A stretch of DNA of 64,000 bases from Kutzneria sp. 744 (GTDB lineage Bacteria; Actinomycetota; Actinomycetes; Mycobacteriales; Pseudonocardiaceae), in the NCBI RefSeq assembly GCF_000568255.1, contig NZ_KK037166.1, positions 1,819,617 through 1,883,616 of the forward strand, read 5' to 3'. The number at the start of each line of letters is the position of its first letter. The first letter of the stretch is position 1. The position numbers and the translations under genes are program-made. The notes under the pieces are model-generated. The model ran no database searches and was not told the origin of the DNA. It saw nothing but the letters and a program-made list of their open reading frames with translations. Shown here one piece after another: positions 1 through 11,750 of this stretch.

Positions 1-3000
1 CGCTGGGTCAGCTTCAGCGTGTCGCTGTGATCGCGACCTGCGAGGTGCCCTGGAGTCCGGGGCGAGCCAGGTCAGTCCGGAGGCGTCCCGCATGCCGATG
101 GTGCGCGGGCCGTACTGGTAGTACCGCGTGGTCTTGCCGGCGGTGCTGCCCTTGTCGACGTGGAGTTCTTCGCCGGCCAGGAACAGCGTGGCTCCGGTGC
201 TGTCGTGCCGGACCAGGCGGGTCCCGTCGGCGTCATAGACGAAGTCGGTGACCTTGGCGCCCTCGGTCACCTTGGCCAGGTGGCCTTCGGCGTCCCAGTC
301 CAGCGTCTGTGTGCCGGCCGGCAGCTTGCGCGTGATGGTGTTGCCGCTGGCGTCGTACTTGTACTCGTTCGACGTCGTGCCGGCCGGGCCGGTGGTGGAC
401 GTGGCGCCGACCTGGTGGCCGGTCGCGGGATAGGTGCTGGTGGTGACGGTGTCGCCGGTCGCCGCGTGCTGCGTCTGCGTCAGGCGGTTGCCGACCTTGT
501 CGTAGCTGAACGACTGCCAGTACGGCGCCGGACCGGCCAGGTGCGCCGTCGACGGGGCGTCGGCACAGCTGCCCGACGGCGTCCAGGCCTCGGTCAGGCG
601 CTGGAGGTAGTCCTGTCTGAAGCACTGGACATCGGCCGGCTTGCCCTGCGGTGTGTCGGCGATCGAGGTGATGTTGCCGTAGTCGTCGTAGCTGAAATGG
701 GTGTCGGACTGCATCGGCGACGGCACTTCGGCGTCGATGATCGTCCGCTGGATCCGCCGGGTGCTGTCGTCGTAGTACGTGGACAGCCAGGTGCGCTTGC
801 CGGTGTCGCCCAGCTGGACCCGCGCGACCTCGCCGTACCGCGTGTACTCGGTGGCGGTGACGTAGTCGTAGGTGTTGCCGTCGAAGCCGCCGCTGGTGGT
901 CAGCAGCTCGCCGAGATCGTCGTAGGAGAAGGAGATCGGCTCCGCCGGCAGGTCGCCGGCGGCCGCGTAGACGGTGCCCTTGGCGCTGCCGTCCACATTG
1001 AACGACGTGCTGCTGGCGTAGGTGCCGGCGATCGCGCCTTCGCTGTCCGGCACGGTCAGCTGCACGGTCAGCGGGTGGTACAGGCCGTCGTAGCCGCTCG
1101 TGGTTGTGGTGTAGGCGTTTCCGTTGACGTAGCGCGTGGTCGACGCGACCTCGCCCTTGCCGAACGTGGCCGTGTCGTAGGTCCACTGCGTCTGGACCGC
1201 GTCGCCGATCTTGGTGTCGGTCTTGCGGCCGAGCTTGTCGTAGTCGTAGGTCAGCGTGACACCGCGGGCGGTCGTCGTGCTGGCCAACTGGTTCGCGGCG
1301 TCGTAGGTGCTGGTCGTGGTGCCGGTGTCGACGTCCTCGTCCCGCACCAGCCGGCCGCGCAGGTCGTAGGTCTTGTGCCAGGTGTTGCCGGCCGGGTCGG
1401 TGATGGAGGCCAGCCGGCCGGCCGGCGTGTAGGTGTACCTGGTGGTGTCGAAGTCGCCGGTCGGCTGCGAGCCGTGGTACTGCAGCATCTCGACCGTGTT
1501 GCCGCGGCCGTCGAGCACCGTCGTGGTGGCGGTGCCGCCGGCCGGCGGGGTGACCGTGGACCGGTCGCCGTCAAATCCCGTGACGGTGCGCCACTTCTCG
1601 AACGCGCCGCCCTTGACGATCTCGGCCGTGGCCCGGCCGAGGCCGTCGTACTCGTGGTCGGTCTGCAGCGGGATGTCGGTGTCGCTGGCGATCCACAGCT
1701 GGTCGTCGACCGCCGCGTCGTTGAAGTACGGCTGCGTGAGCTTGTGCTGGCGGCCCTGCGAGTCGTACTCGGTGTCGGTGATCAGCCGGCCGCCGCCGGT
1801 GGCCGGACGCTGGGTCTGGCGCAGCCGCAGCAGGCCGTCGAACAGCTCGTTGCTGCTGACGTAGTTGCCGTTCGGGCCGATCTTCGTGGTCGTGATGACG
1901 GTCGGCGCGTCGTCCCGGACGGTGTAGGAGAACTTCGCGTTGCCGCCGACGCCGGGGGTGCGCGCCCGGTTGGGCAACCACACCTCGGTCTTGTGGCCCA
2001 ACGCGTCGTAGGCGATCTCCGTCTTGCGGTTGTTGGCGTCGACGGTCTTGACCGTGTTGCCGAACGCCGGATCGACGGTCGTGGTGACCGCCTGGCCAAG
2101 TGCGTTGGTCGCCACGATCTGGGTCAGTGGACCGCCGGCGGACGGGGTGTAGGCCGTCGTGCTGGTCCGGCCCAGGGCGTCAGAGGCCGAGGTGACGCGG
2201 CCGAGATCGTCGTAGTCGGCAGTGCCCGTGGTGACGTAGACGGATCCGGAGGCCGGACGGCTGTCCAGGATCTCGTTCTTGGTGGCGTCGCCCTTGCCGT
2301 TGTAGGTGGTTCGGGAGCCCGCCATGGCATTGTCCGGATAGGACGGTGTCTTGCCGCAGTCGACCGACACGGTCGACGTCTCGGCCGGGAACGCCATGAA
2401 CCACTTGTCGGTGTCCCGCGCGTAGCTGGCCCGCGTGCACCGGTCGTCGGCCGCCGTCGCGGTGTCCCCGAGATCGTTGGTCGAGGTCAGCTGGTGGTAC
2501 TCGTCGAAGGTCTGATCGACCCGGGTGGTCCGCCAGCCGCCGATCGACAGCGCCACGTAGTTGACCGTGGAGCCGATGTCGACCTGGTAGGCCTTGAGCC
2601 CCGCGCGGGTGGCCACGGGGCCGCGGAACGACGGCGTGAGGATCGACTTGGCCAGAACCTGTTCGCTGGTCCCGTTGTGCGCCTGGGACTCGTAGTTGAA
2701 GCCCTGCAACCAGGCGTCGTCCTTGCGGACGTCGCCCTCCGAGTCGGAGACGGTGACCGAGCGGGCGCCGGAGGGCAGCTTGTCGCCGTCGAGGCCGCGG
2801 TAGTACCGCGTCTCGACCATGGTCTGCGGGCCGGCCAGGTCGCCGGGTTTGCCGCTGGTGACGCGGACCCTTCCGTAGCCCCGGAAATCGTTCCAGGTCC
2901 GGTCGGCCTCCTTGGAGAACTCCGAGGTGTCGTAGGCCCAGCCGGCGCCGTCGAGGTAGGAGTAGGCGGTGACCTGCTCGGTGTTGCCGGCGATCATGTC

Positions 3001-4605
3001 GGACTGGGCGACCTGGGCCACGACGTACTTGTTGAAGTAGTCGGTGCGCTCGGAGAAGTCCTTCTTCGCCCAGGTCATGGGGAAGCAGCGCCGGCCGTTG
3101 GTCTCGGGGTTGGCCGGCAGCGACGTGGCCGTGCAGTCCGGGTCGGCGTAGGTGACGGTGGTGACGCCGCCGGCCTCGGAGACGATGCCGGTCAGGCGGT
3201 AACGCAGCAGCGGTCCGAGACCGTCCACTTTGTCCACCCGGTTGGGGAACTTGGTCCCCTCGAACTTCACCGGCGGATTGGTGAGGCTGCCGGCGCTGTC
3301 GGTGACGGACTTCAGCCACAGCGCGGCCTTCTCGCCGTCGCCGCTGGCCGGGAACTGCTGGTCCAGCGTCCAGCTCTCGACATCCCTGTAGGACGTTCCG
3401 TCGAGGATCTGGGTGGTGACCTTGGCCAGCCGCTTGGTCGACCAGAAGGTCGGCGAGTACTTGTCCTTGCAGGTGGCCGTGTCGCACTTGTCGTCCCAGG
3501 GGACGTCCGGCCAGTTGTCCTTCTTGTCGGCCGTGCAGTCGCTGCCGGGAACGCAGCGGTCGGCGGTGGTGAACTGCACCCGGCCGGTGGCCTGCTGGCC
3601 GTCGCGGATGCCGTACAGGGCCTCCTTGAGCGTGCCGCCCCGGGTGTAGCCGGCGGCCGCGTCCTTGACGTTCAGGCCGTAGGAGTTGGTCTCGGCGTCG
3701 TAGTTGTACTGGATGACGTTGCCGTGGCGGTCGACGACCTTGTCGAGGTTCCACCGCCAGGCCTGCACGCAGTGCGAGTCGGCGAAGGCGGCCGCGTGAC
3801 ACGGCTCGCCGTCGTCGTTGCCGAAGACCGGCACCGTCCAGGTGGACTTGGCGTCCGCGCGGTCGCCGAAGAAGTACTGCGTGCCGTCGACGGTCGTGAT
3901 CCGCCAGTACTCACCGTCGTTGTCGCCGTTGCCCGCGCCGGTGAGGCGCTCGATCCGGGACCCGTCGTCCTCCTTGTTCTTCCAGACGCCGGTCTTGTCG
4001 TCGCGGACGAGCTGGCCGCCGCCACCGCCGTAGGACGCGGTGGCGTTGTCGCTGCGCCAGCACATGTCCCCGACGTTCTTGACCGGCTTGACGTCGTTGG
4101 CGCACGGGATGTAGCTGCGCTCGATGAAGCCGACGCCCAGGTCCCAGCCGTCGCCCACCCAGGAGGCCTGGTTGTTGGTCGCGCTGGTCCGACCGTCCAC
4201 ACTGGACGACTTGTAGTTGAGGGAGAGCTTCGGGTCGAGGCCGCCGGCCGACGGCGGCACCCGCATCGGGTAGGACCAGCTGAAGTCGCCGGTCTGCGCG
4301 GCCACGCTCCAACTGGCCGACTGGGACAGCGGCGTGGCGGTGTCCAGGCCGCCGCCGTCCTTGGCGCTGGAGCTGGGCTGGTTGCCGTGCAGCTCGCTGC
4401 TGGTGGCCTGGTCGGTCGGGCGGTCGGTCTTGTGCTGCTGCTGGCTGACCGGCGTCGAGCCGACGGGCGGAATGGGGACGGAGGGCTCCCCCGCCCACGC
4501 CGCGGACGGCGTGAGCAGGGCGAGCGCACCGGCGGCGAGCGCCGCGGGCAGCGCGCCCGCGACGACTCGTCTCAGTCTTCGCACGAACACCCCTCTGGTG
4601 GTCAT
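1..4605 (-). CDS. Secreted RHS/YD-repeat protein (3' end outside window)
   Basis: The frame whose codons end on multiples of three is open from ATG 4605 down to the window edge, over 1,500 residues. It starts with MTTRGVFVRRLRR followed by an Ala/Leu-rich stretch ending near TPSAAWA, a signal peptide with a twin-Arg-like n-region. Then come an SpvB/RHS-like N-terminal region (GWDLGVGFIERSYIPC) and many YD repeats such as YDALGHKTEV, YDSQGRQHKL and YDKLGRKTDT. Such proteins are wall-associated or exported shells, often with a C-terminal toxin; that end is not visible here. Its ATG overlaps the LamG gene stop as ATGA, so the two are probably translationally coupled. In the last 60 bases two single-base losses (near 42 and 26) would restore the usual GTSQVAIN-DTLKLTQR text, so the distal frame is unreliable. 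Confidence 0.85.
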   Translation of the reverse strand, partial: MTTRGVFVRRLRRVVAGALPAALAAGALALLTPSAAWAGEPSVPIPPVGSTPVSQQQHKTDRPTDQATSSELHGNQPSSSAKDGGGLDTATPLSQSASWSVAAQTGDFSWSYPMRVPPSAGGLDPKLSLNYKSSSVDGRTSATNNQASWVGDGWDLGVGFIERSYIPCANDVKPVKNVGDMCWRSDNATASYGGGGGQLVRDDKTGVWKNKEDDGSRIERLTGAGNGDNDGEYWRITTVDGTQYFFGDRADAKSTWTVPVFGNDDGEPCHAAAFADSHCVQAWRWNLDKVVDRHGNVIQYNYDAETNSYGLNVKDAAAGYTRGGTLKEALYGIRDGQQATGRVQFTTADRCVPGSDCTADKKDNWPDVPWDDKCDTATCKDKYSPTFWSTKRLAKVTTQILDGTSYRDVESWTLDQQFPASGDGEKAALWLKSVTDSAGSLTNPPVKFEGTKFPNRVDKVDGLGPLLRYRLTGIVSEAGGVTTVTYADPDCTATSLPANPETNGRRCFPMTWAKKDFSERTDYFNKYVVAQVAQSDMIAGNTEQVTAYSYLDGAGWAYDTSEFSKEADRTWNDFRGYGRVRVTSGKPGDLAGPQTMVETRYYRGLDGDKLPSGARSVTVSDSEGDVRKDDAWLQGFNYESQAHNGTSEQVLAKSILTPSFRGPVATRAGLKAYQVDIGSTVNYVALSIGGWRTTRVDQTFDEYHQLTSTNDLGDTATAADDRCTRASYARDTDKWFMAFPAETSTVSVDCGKTPSYPDNAMAGSRTTYNGKGDATKNEILDSRPASGSVYVTTGTADYDDLGRVTSASDALGRTSTTAYTPSAGGPLTQIVATNALGQAVTTTVDPAFGNTVKTVDANNRKTEIAYDALGHKTEVWLPNRARTPGVGGNAKFSYTVRDDAPTVITTTKIGPNGNYVSSNELFDGLLRLRQTQRPATGGGRLITDTEYDSQGRQHKLTQPYFNDAAVDDQLWIASDTDIPLQTDHEYDGLGRATAEIVKGGAFEKWRTVTGFDGDRSTVTPPAGGTATTTVLDGRGNTVEMLQYHGSQPTGDFDTTRYTYTPAGRLASITDPAGNTWHKTYDLRGRLVRDEDVDTGTTTSTYDAANQLASTTTARGVTLTYDYDKLGRKTDTKIGDAVQTQWTYDTATFGKGEVASTTRYVNGNAYTTTTSGYDGLYHPLTVQLTVPDSEGAIAGTYASSTSFNVDGSAKGTVYAAAGDLPAEPISFSYDDLGELLTTSGGFDGNTYDYVTATEYTRYGEVARVQLGDTGKRTWLSTYYDDSTRRIQRTIIDAEVPSPMQSDTHFSYDDYGNITSIADTPQGKPADVQCFRQDYLQRLTEAWTPSGSCADAPSTAHLAGPAPYWQSFSYDKVGNRLTQTQHAATGDTVTTSTYPATGHQVGATSTTGPAGTTSNEYKYDASGNTITRKLPAGTQTLDWDAEGHLAKVTEGAKVTDFVYDADGTRLVRHDSTGATLFLAGEELHVDKGSTAGKTTRYYQYGPRTIGMRDASGLTWLAPDSRAPRRSRSQRHAEADPA

Positions 4606-7600
4606 GACGTGGGATCGGTGCCGGGATCGGTCTGGAACTCGCCGCCGGTGGGGGCGTCGACCCGGGCATAGCCCAGCGCCTTGTCCACGGCGACGCCCTC
4701 GCAGTCGGCGGCCAGCGACACCATGCTGTCGGCGGGCGGCACGGTGCACCGGGTCAGCTGCTTGGCGGCGGCCGGGTCGGCCGGAGCCTGCGCCAGCACG
4801 AAGCCCTGCGCCGACACGACGGTCTTGCCCTCGCAGGCGGTGTCGTTGGAGGCGAAGGAGTCCGAGCCGTTGCGGCACGACATGAACGGCTGAAGGCCGG
4901 CGCCGGCCACCAGCGACACGTAGCCCTGCAAGCCCTCGTTCTTGAAGGCGGCCGGCGCCCCGTCGATGGTCGTCACGTGGTCGAAGCCCGGGTTGGCGTA
5001 GCGGGCAATGGCCGCGTAGCCGACCGTGTAGCCCAGCTGGCTCTCCACGGTCTTGCCGCCGCAGGTGGCGTCCCGCGACTCGAAGTGGTCCCCGGCGCCG
5101 TTGTTGCACCGGTAGAGCGCCACCGTCGGAATGTTGTTGGGCTGCTGGGTGAACACCAGACCGGCGGTGCCGATCTTGGTCTGGCCCTCGCAGTCCGCCT
5201 GCAGCGACGTGAACCCGTCGCCGCCGGTGGCGCACGCGTACAGCGTCCGGGTGTTCGCGCCGGGCGAGGCGGGCAGGCCCAGCGCCGACTCGAAGTGGTA
5301 GCCGGGGCGGATGGTGTTGGCGTTGGTCGGGCCGGTGTAGTGGTCGCCCGCGCTGTTGACGAAGCTGCCCAGCTGGCCCGCGATCGGCGCGCCGAAGCTG
5401 CCCCTGTCGGTCAGCACGGCATCGGTCGCCACGCCCTCGCCGGCCCGGATCTCGTCCACCGAACCCGGGAAGAACGCCGTGGCCGCGCCGTCGGCCTTGC
5501 CCCGGCCGATGACCATCTTGCCGGTCGCCTTCCACAGCACCACGTTGTTGCGCGTGCCGACCAGCTGCCCGTCCACGTACAGCCGCAGCTGCCGGGCCGG
5601 GTAGTCGTACACGCCGGCCAGGCTGGCCCACTGGTTCACCGCCGGCGCCGTGACCGAGGCCGCGTAGGCCTTGGCCGCGCCGTCGGTGTCCGAAGTGGAC
5701 GAACCGAAGACCCACCGCTTGATGTCGGCCCGGTAGCCCAGGGCGTAGCCGCTGTTGCGGTCGCCGTCCTGGCTGACGACGGTGGCGTCCTTGTCGTCAG
5801 GCTTAATCTCATACATCGCGTTTAGCTGGGAATAATATCTACGATGAAACGTACTGTGACCCGACGACCCACGGGCAGCATATTCGGACGGGTAGAGGCT
5901 TCAGTGTTACTTCGTGCCTGTCATCGTTCCGAGGGGCGCCTCCATAGACCGAGGTTCTGGAAGGTCAATGCGTGGGGATTGCAAATACGGTGTCCGGCGC
6001 TTTGGCCAGAAACAACTAGGTCAGTCACTGTGCGCTAGAGGAGTAGCTTTCGCGAATACGGACTTGTTATCGTTCTCGGAGAGTGGTCGAAACCAATTTT
6101 GACCTGAACGCTGTGAGCGACGCGTCGGACCGCGTAATCCCGAACGATTGACACTTGGCGTGACATCCGGTCGTTGAACTGGTAGTAGCCCCAGTCCGCG
6201 TCGGTGATGTCGTCGTGGATCTTGCGGACCTCACCGTCGCTGATCGCCTTGGCGTAGACCCGGGTCTCGTCGACGACGCCGTCGAACAGCGCGGCCGCGT
6301 TGCCGTTCCACTTGCCGCGGGCGACGGTCATCGGACCGGGCGCCGGCAGCAGGGTGACGCCGACCTGCGCGCCGGACAGCAGACCGTTGACGTAGAGCCG
6401 AACCTGGTGCAGATCGGCGTCGTACGACATGGCCAGGTGCGTCCACTCGCCGGCGTGCGCGGCCTCGGTCGAGTTGAGGATGGCGACCGCGCTGCCCGGG
6501 TTGTCCTTGTCGGCGGTCGGCATGATCACCGCCCACTTGCCGGCGGCGCCGTTGTACGACAGCAGGAACGGGCTGAGCCGGGTGCCGTCCTGGCCGATCA
6601 CCGTCTGGTTGTCGGTGCCGGCCTTGAGCAGGTACGCCCACGTCGCCACCGAGAAGCTGCGGCCCGTGTCCACCACCGGGGCGGCGGTCTGGGCGTACGC
6701 GGAGGTGCCGTTGTAGTTGGTGGCGTACATGTCGCGGCCACCGATCCAGGTGGCGTTGGTCGTCGTCAGGTCGAGGCCGCGGCCGCTGCTGTCCTTGGCC
6801 GTGCTGCCGGTGTTCTCGTTGTACTTCCACAGCGCCGCGTCGGCCTTGGGCAGCGCCGAGGCCGTCACCGCCGGGTAGGAGTGGTACAGGGCGCTGACCC
6901 GGTCCTTGTCGAGCTGGCCGGTGTACAGGCGCACGTCGTCCACGCTGCCCGGCCAGTACTCGGCGTTGGCGCTGTTCGCCTTGCCACGCCCGATGACCAG
7001 GCCGCCGGTCGGCTGCCACGGCGAGTTCAGCGTGCCGTCGCCGACGCGGGTTCCGTTGACGTACAGCCAGATCTTCTTGGTCGACGGGTCGTACACGCCG
7101 ACGAGGTGCGTCCAGGTGTTCACGTCGGACGCCTGCGTCGACACCGCCGCCTTGGTCACCACCGCGTTGTCCGCGTCCGACTCGGGCATCTCGAACGTCC
7201 ACGCGCCGAGCTGGTTGTTGTCGGCGTCGATGATGTGCCCCAGCCGGAACTTGCTGGAGTGCGCGCCGTCCACCGTGACCGCGTCCACCTTGCACGCCGC
7301 GACGGTGCTGAGGTCGCAGTCCTTGTTGGGCAACAGAACCCAGGCCGAGACCGTGAAGGGCTGGTCCAGCCGCAGGTCGACGCCGGTGGTGGTGGCCGCG
7401 CCGTTGACACCGTCGAAGGTGCCGGCATTGCCGACCCGGCCCGGGCTGAAGCTGGAGCCGCCGGTCAGGGTCGCGCCCCGCGCGCCGACGGCGTCGCCGG
7501 CGTTGCGGCCGCTGGACTCGTCCATCGGGTAGTCGTGCACCAGCGTGAGGTCGCGGCCGGCCATCGCCTGGATCTCCGTGGCGAACAAGGCCCGCGAGTA

Positions 7601-10600
7601 CACCTGGACGTCGTCGATCGAGCCGGCGAGGTACTCCACCGGCGCGCCGGCCCACTTGGCCCGGCCGATCTGGAGACCACCGCCGGCATTCCAGGTCTGC
7701 GTGTGCGCGATGGAACCGGCCAGGGTGCCGTTGACGTAGAGCTGCAACTGGTGCGTGCCGGAGTCGTACACCGCCACCAGGTGCGTCCACTGTCCTACCT
7801 GGACATTGCCGCCGATCACCTCGTCGCGCTGCGTGCCGTCGTCCGGGGCGTCCTTGGCGAACATCACGAAGCCCCACTTGCCGTCCTGACGGACCCGGAG
7901 CTTGAACGCGCTGTCCTGCGTGCCGTCCTCGGACACCACCGTGGCCAGCGCGGTGGCGCTGTCCACCTTGGCCCACGCGGCCACCGAGAAGCTGCGGTCG
8001 ACGTCGACCACGTGCGGCGCGCTGATCGCGGAGGTCTTGCCGTCCAGCCGCGCCGCCAGGTCGTTGGGGTCGGGCATGGACGACTGGCCGCCGGTGTAGT
8101 CCACCTGGCCCACCGCCGTGCCGTCGGCCGGCGGCGTGGTGGCGTTCTTCGGCGGGGAGGCGTCCTTCAGGTTGCCGTCCAGCTTCCAGTTGCCCTGGGT
8201 CACGCTGGCCTGGCTGACGATGCCGCGGATCTCCTCGTCCGACAGCACCCGGCTGTAGGCCCGCACGTCGTCGATCCCGCCGGTCCAGAAATTGCCGACC
8301 ACGTTCTGCCACAGGCTGCGGCCGAACTGGAGCGGGCCGGTCGCGTTGAACGTCGAGGGCTGCGGCGCGGTGCCGGCCAGCGTGCCGTTGACGTAGATGC
8401 GGATCTGCTTGTTGGGCACGTCGTCGACGGCGGTGATCTGCGCCCACTCGCCGACCTTCGCGGTGCCCGGCGCGCTGTGCACCGCCGCGTCGCCGGGATG
8501 GGTCACGGCGTCGGCGCCCGTGGTGTAGAACTCCCACCAGTCGCCCGCGGAGTTGTTGCGGTAGCCCAACAGGAACGCGCTGTTGGTGGCGCCGTTCTGC
8601 GCGGCGACCGTGCTGATCGCGGTCGAAGCCGGCTCGGTGTCCAGCCGGGCCCAGGCCGACACGGTGTAGCTCTGGTCGGTGCGGAACGCCGGGGCGCCGG
8701 TGGACACGTAGTCGGTCGACTGGTCCAGCTGCACGGCCCCGTTCACCGCGCCGTTGGCGACGAAGTGCGCATTGCCTTGCAGCACACCGGAGTCACCGCC
8801 GGGCACGGTGTTGGCCGCGGTCTTGCCGCTGGGGTCGTCCAGCTTCCAGTAGCCGACCTGCACGTTGGCCCGGCTCACCGCGGCGCTGACCTCGCTGTCG
8901 GTCAGGCTCCGGTCGTAGAGCGCGACCTCGTCGACGGCCCCGACGACGTAGTCGCGGTTCGGGTCGGAGTCCCACAGCGTGCGACCCACCCGCAGCGGGC
9001 CGGCGACATAGGGCGTCACGACGCTACGCGCCACCGTCGCGGACAGCACACCGTTGACGTAGAGCCGCATCTGCTTGGTCGGCGCGTCGTACACCGCGGT
9101 CAGCTGCGTCCATACGTTGAGCTGCGCCGGATTTGCCGACGACGCGGTGTCGTTGGACGTCGAGTTGTAGATGCCGAAGACCCATTTGCCGCCGTTCTCC
9201 GGGCGGTACCACAGGTCGAAGGCGGCGAACTTGTCGCCGTCCTGGCTCACGATCGCCTGCGCGGCGGCGCCGTTGGCGACCTTCGCCCACGCCGACACGC
9301 TGAAACTGCCGTCGGTGCGCACGGCGTTGGCGGCGGTCATGTACCCCGTGCCGTCCAGCGCCAACGAGGAGCCGACCGCGCCCGGCGTGTAGGTCGCGCC
9401 GCCGGTCAAGGTTCCGTTGCGGCTGCCGAGATACGCGCTGTCGTTGGCATTGCCCTCGAAGGACCACTGCGCCACCGGGCCGTTGCCGGCACGCACGTAG
9501 ATGTGCATCTTCTTGGTCGGGCTGCGGTGCCCGGCCCGGTCCACGCTCTGCACGTACAGGTCCTGCGGGCCGTCGCTCGGCGGCGCGATGCTCACGGTCG
9601 CCTTGCCACCCAGGGCATCGGCGTCAACCTGCGTGGCGGGCGGGTCGCTCCAGCCGTACAGGTAGTGGTCGATGTCGGCGACACCGCTGGCGTCGAAGGT
9701 GAACGTGCCGGGCACGTCCTTGCCGCCGTGCCACTGGTTGTCCTCCTGGTACAGGCCGCCGGTGAACCGGGCGCCTTGTCGACGCCGACCCTGTCCACGA
9801 TGAACGGTCCCGGGCCGTTCTTCCAGTCGCCGCCGTCGGGGCCGTCCTTGCCCCACAGCGTCCAGCTGACGTTCTGGCCGTCGCGGTTGCGCAGGTCGAC
9901 GTCCTGGGTGAAGACGCTGCCGGAGGCCAGCGTCGTCCCGAAGTGCTCCTCGACGCTCGGACCGCCGTAGATGTCCCAGATCGGGGTGAGCTGGTCGTTG
10001 TCCGGGTCGGTCAGCGTGCCCTGCAGGCGAATCGTGTCGTCGCCGACGTACGCCTCGCCGTCGCACCACTTGCACACATTCAGCGGCGGCTGCGTGGCCA
10101 TCGCCGACGGCGGGTTGGGCCGCGTGTTGTAGTTGACGATGATGCGGGTGGCCGGGGCGTCCAGCTTGCGCCACGCGTACCGGTCGCCCTCGTCCTGCGC
10201 CTTGATCGTGTACGCCGACCAGCCGCTGGGGTTGATGAACTGGCCCACGTCGAAGCCGAGGCCCTTGTTGCCGGCGCAGCCCGTGTAGGCGCTGTCGGCG
10301 GGGCTGGTGTCGACGTAGGTGCCGTGCGGCTGGTTGTTCCACGTCAGGCCGGAGTCGAAGGTCCGGTCGGCGATGTACAGCTCGTAGTTGCGGGTGTTGC
10401 AGCTCGGCCCGTACACGACGGTCGCGTCGAGCTGAGTGCTGATGATCCGCTTGCCGTTGAGGAAGCTGGTGTCGAACTGCCAGTAGGTGCGGGCCACGCC
10501 CACGCCGGAGCAGCCGGCCCAGCCGCTGCACGAGCCCAGCTTGCCCCAGCTGTCCACGTCGTTCGCGCCGTACCAGTGGGTGCTGTTGCCCGTGGCCTGG

Positions 10601-11487
10601 AAGACCTTGGCCCAGTCGCTGCGGTCGAAGGTGTGCCAGTCGGGGTCGATGACGATCGGGTACTTGGCCTTGGCGTCGGTCAGGAAGGACCGGTCCGGGG
10701 CCAGCGTCAGCGAGGTCTGGTCCATCTTCACGCCGACGGTCGCCTGCCGTTCGCCGGAGGCGTCCCACATCGTCGACGGCGGTGTCTGGAAGACGGTGTC
10801 GCCCTTGGCGTTCACCGCCCGCACCACGCCGTTGTCGCCTGTTTTGACCGTCAGGCCGTCGGTGGTCAGGCCCAGGCGGACATCGCCGATCTTCGCGGCG
10901 GCGGCCGGGTTCTTGACCACGAGGTGCTGGCTGAAGCCGGTGGACTCCGCGTTGAGGACCAGGTCGATACCCGGCAGCACCTCGGGATAGGTGGCCTTGT
11001 CACCGTCCACCGCGGGCTTGGGCAGCTTTCCGGGCCAGGTCAACGTGAACGACTGGCCGGGCGCCCCGAAGCGCACCAGCGCCGTGTCCCCGCCCCCGGA
11101 GAACACGACGTCGGCGCTGGCGGACCTGGGCGCCAGCTGGTTGCCCTTGGCCGCGAGCCTGGTGTCGATCGGGGCCCAGGTGTCGCCCCGTTTCACCTGC
11201 ATCGGCTCCGCGGACACCTCGGCCACCAGCGAGCCGTCCGGCTTGGCCGAGACCTTGCGGGTCGGCGTGCCCAGCGAGGTCACCACGATGTTCTGGTTCT
11301 GCCGCTTGGCCGCCGCGAAGGCGATGCCCGCGTCGGGCGTCTCCGTGATCGGCGTGACGGCCTCGACCGATGTGGACAGTGACGACAGCGTGGGGATTCC
11401 CACCGCCACCGCCGCCGCGACCGTGAAGGCCACGGTCGCGACCGTCCATCTCAGTCCGTGGTGTATCGGCGTAGATCTGCGCGTCAA
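4602..11487 (-). CDS. Giant secreted multi-LamG protein, interrupted by a foreign block and one frameshift
   Basis: It starts at TTG 11487 after a G-rich ribosome site; a signal peptide (LRWTVATVAFTVAAAVAVG) leads into a DNRLRE-like region. Five complete LamG (concanavalin-like) domains follow, each with the signatures SAW...VSQDG and LYVNG. A sixth is split: its start (WGYYQFNDR) lies near 6175 and its second half (DKDATVVSQDGDRNSGY) near 5795, with about 370 non-coding bases between. The C-terminus has four Cys-rich repeats of the form CxxGxDxFxSxDxxCxGxxV...GY. The frame breaks near 9774; adding one G to a GG run restores DKGARFTGGLYQED. Likely extracellular carbohydrate or surface binding, working with the downstream RHS protein, which it overlaps by 4 bp. 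Family calls are firm; substrate is unknown. Confidence 0.8.
5797..6168. other. Balanced-composition block 1 inside the LamG gene
   Basis: Roughly half GC, with no codon bias, in a neighbourhood above 65% GC. Homology to LamG domains stops abruptly on both sides and resumes in the same gene. No inverted ends, target duplication or coding frame is visible. Best explained as an assembly gap filled with arbitrary bases. Edges are uncertain by about 10 bases. Confidence 0.7.
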
Positions 11488-11750
11488 AGCCCAGCCCCCC
11501 TGTCGGGTAAACAGATCCCAATGACAGCGCGTGGATCGTGTCAGGCGGACCGGCCGGGGCTATTGCGAAAACATTGAATCCGCAGGTCGCCCCCGTGACC
11601 CGGACAAATTCCCGCGCGGGGTCGTAACTTCTTGCGCATGATCGTTGCAAATTTGCGAAAATCAATGCGTATCTTGCTCTATGTTGTCGGGTTGCCTACC
11701 GTTTGAGGTCCCTGCCCATCTCGTGCAATGACGGACGAGAGGAACAACCC
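11488..11750. promoter_or_regulatory. Divergent intergenic region, LamG gene / GH99-like gene
   Basis: 263 bp separate two divergent secreted-protein genes. It is less GC-rich than the surroundings near 11640-11700. It contains a 10-bp palindrome GCAAATTTGC (11647-11656) flanked by further TTGC/GCAA half-sites, which could be an operator. No confident promoter hexamer pair was assigned. Confidence 0.35.

Noticed and set aside
160..4671. A 1,503-codon open frame on the plus strand
   Set aside because: Its product is a monotonous Val/Gly/Arg-rich string with no domains; it is the antisense shadow of the RHS gene, created by high third-position GC.
5844..6102. Short open frames inside block 1
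   Set aside because: No ribosome sites, codon bias or homology; the block itself is probably not genomic.
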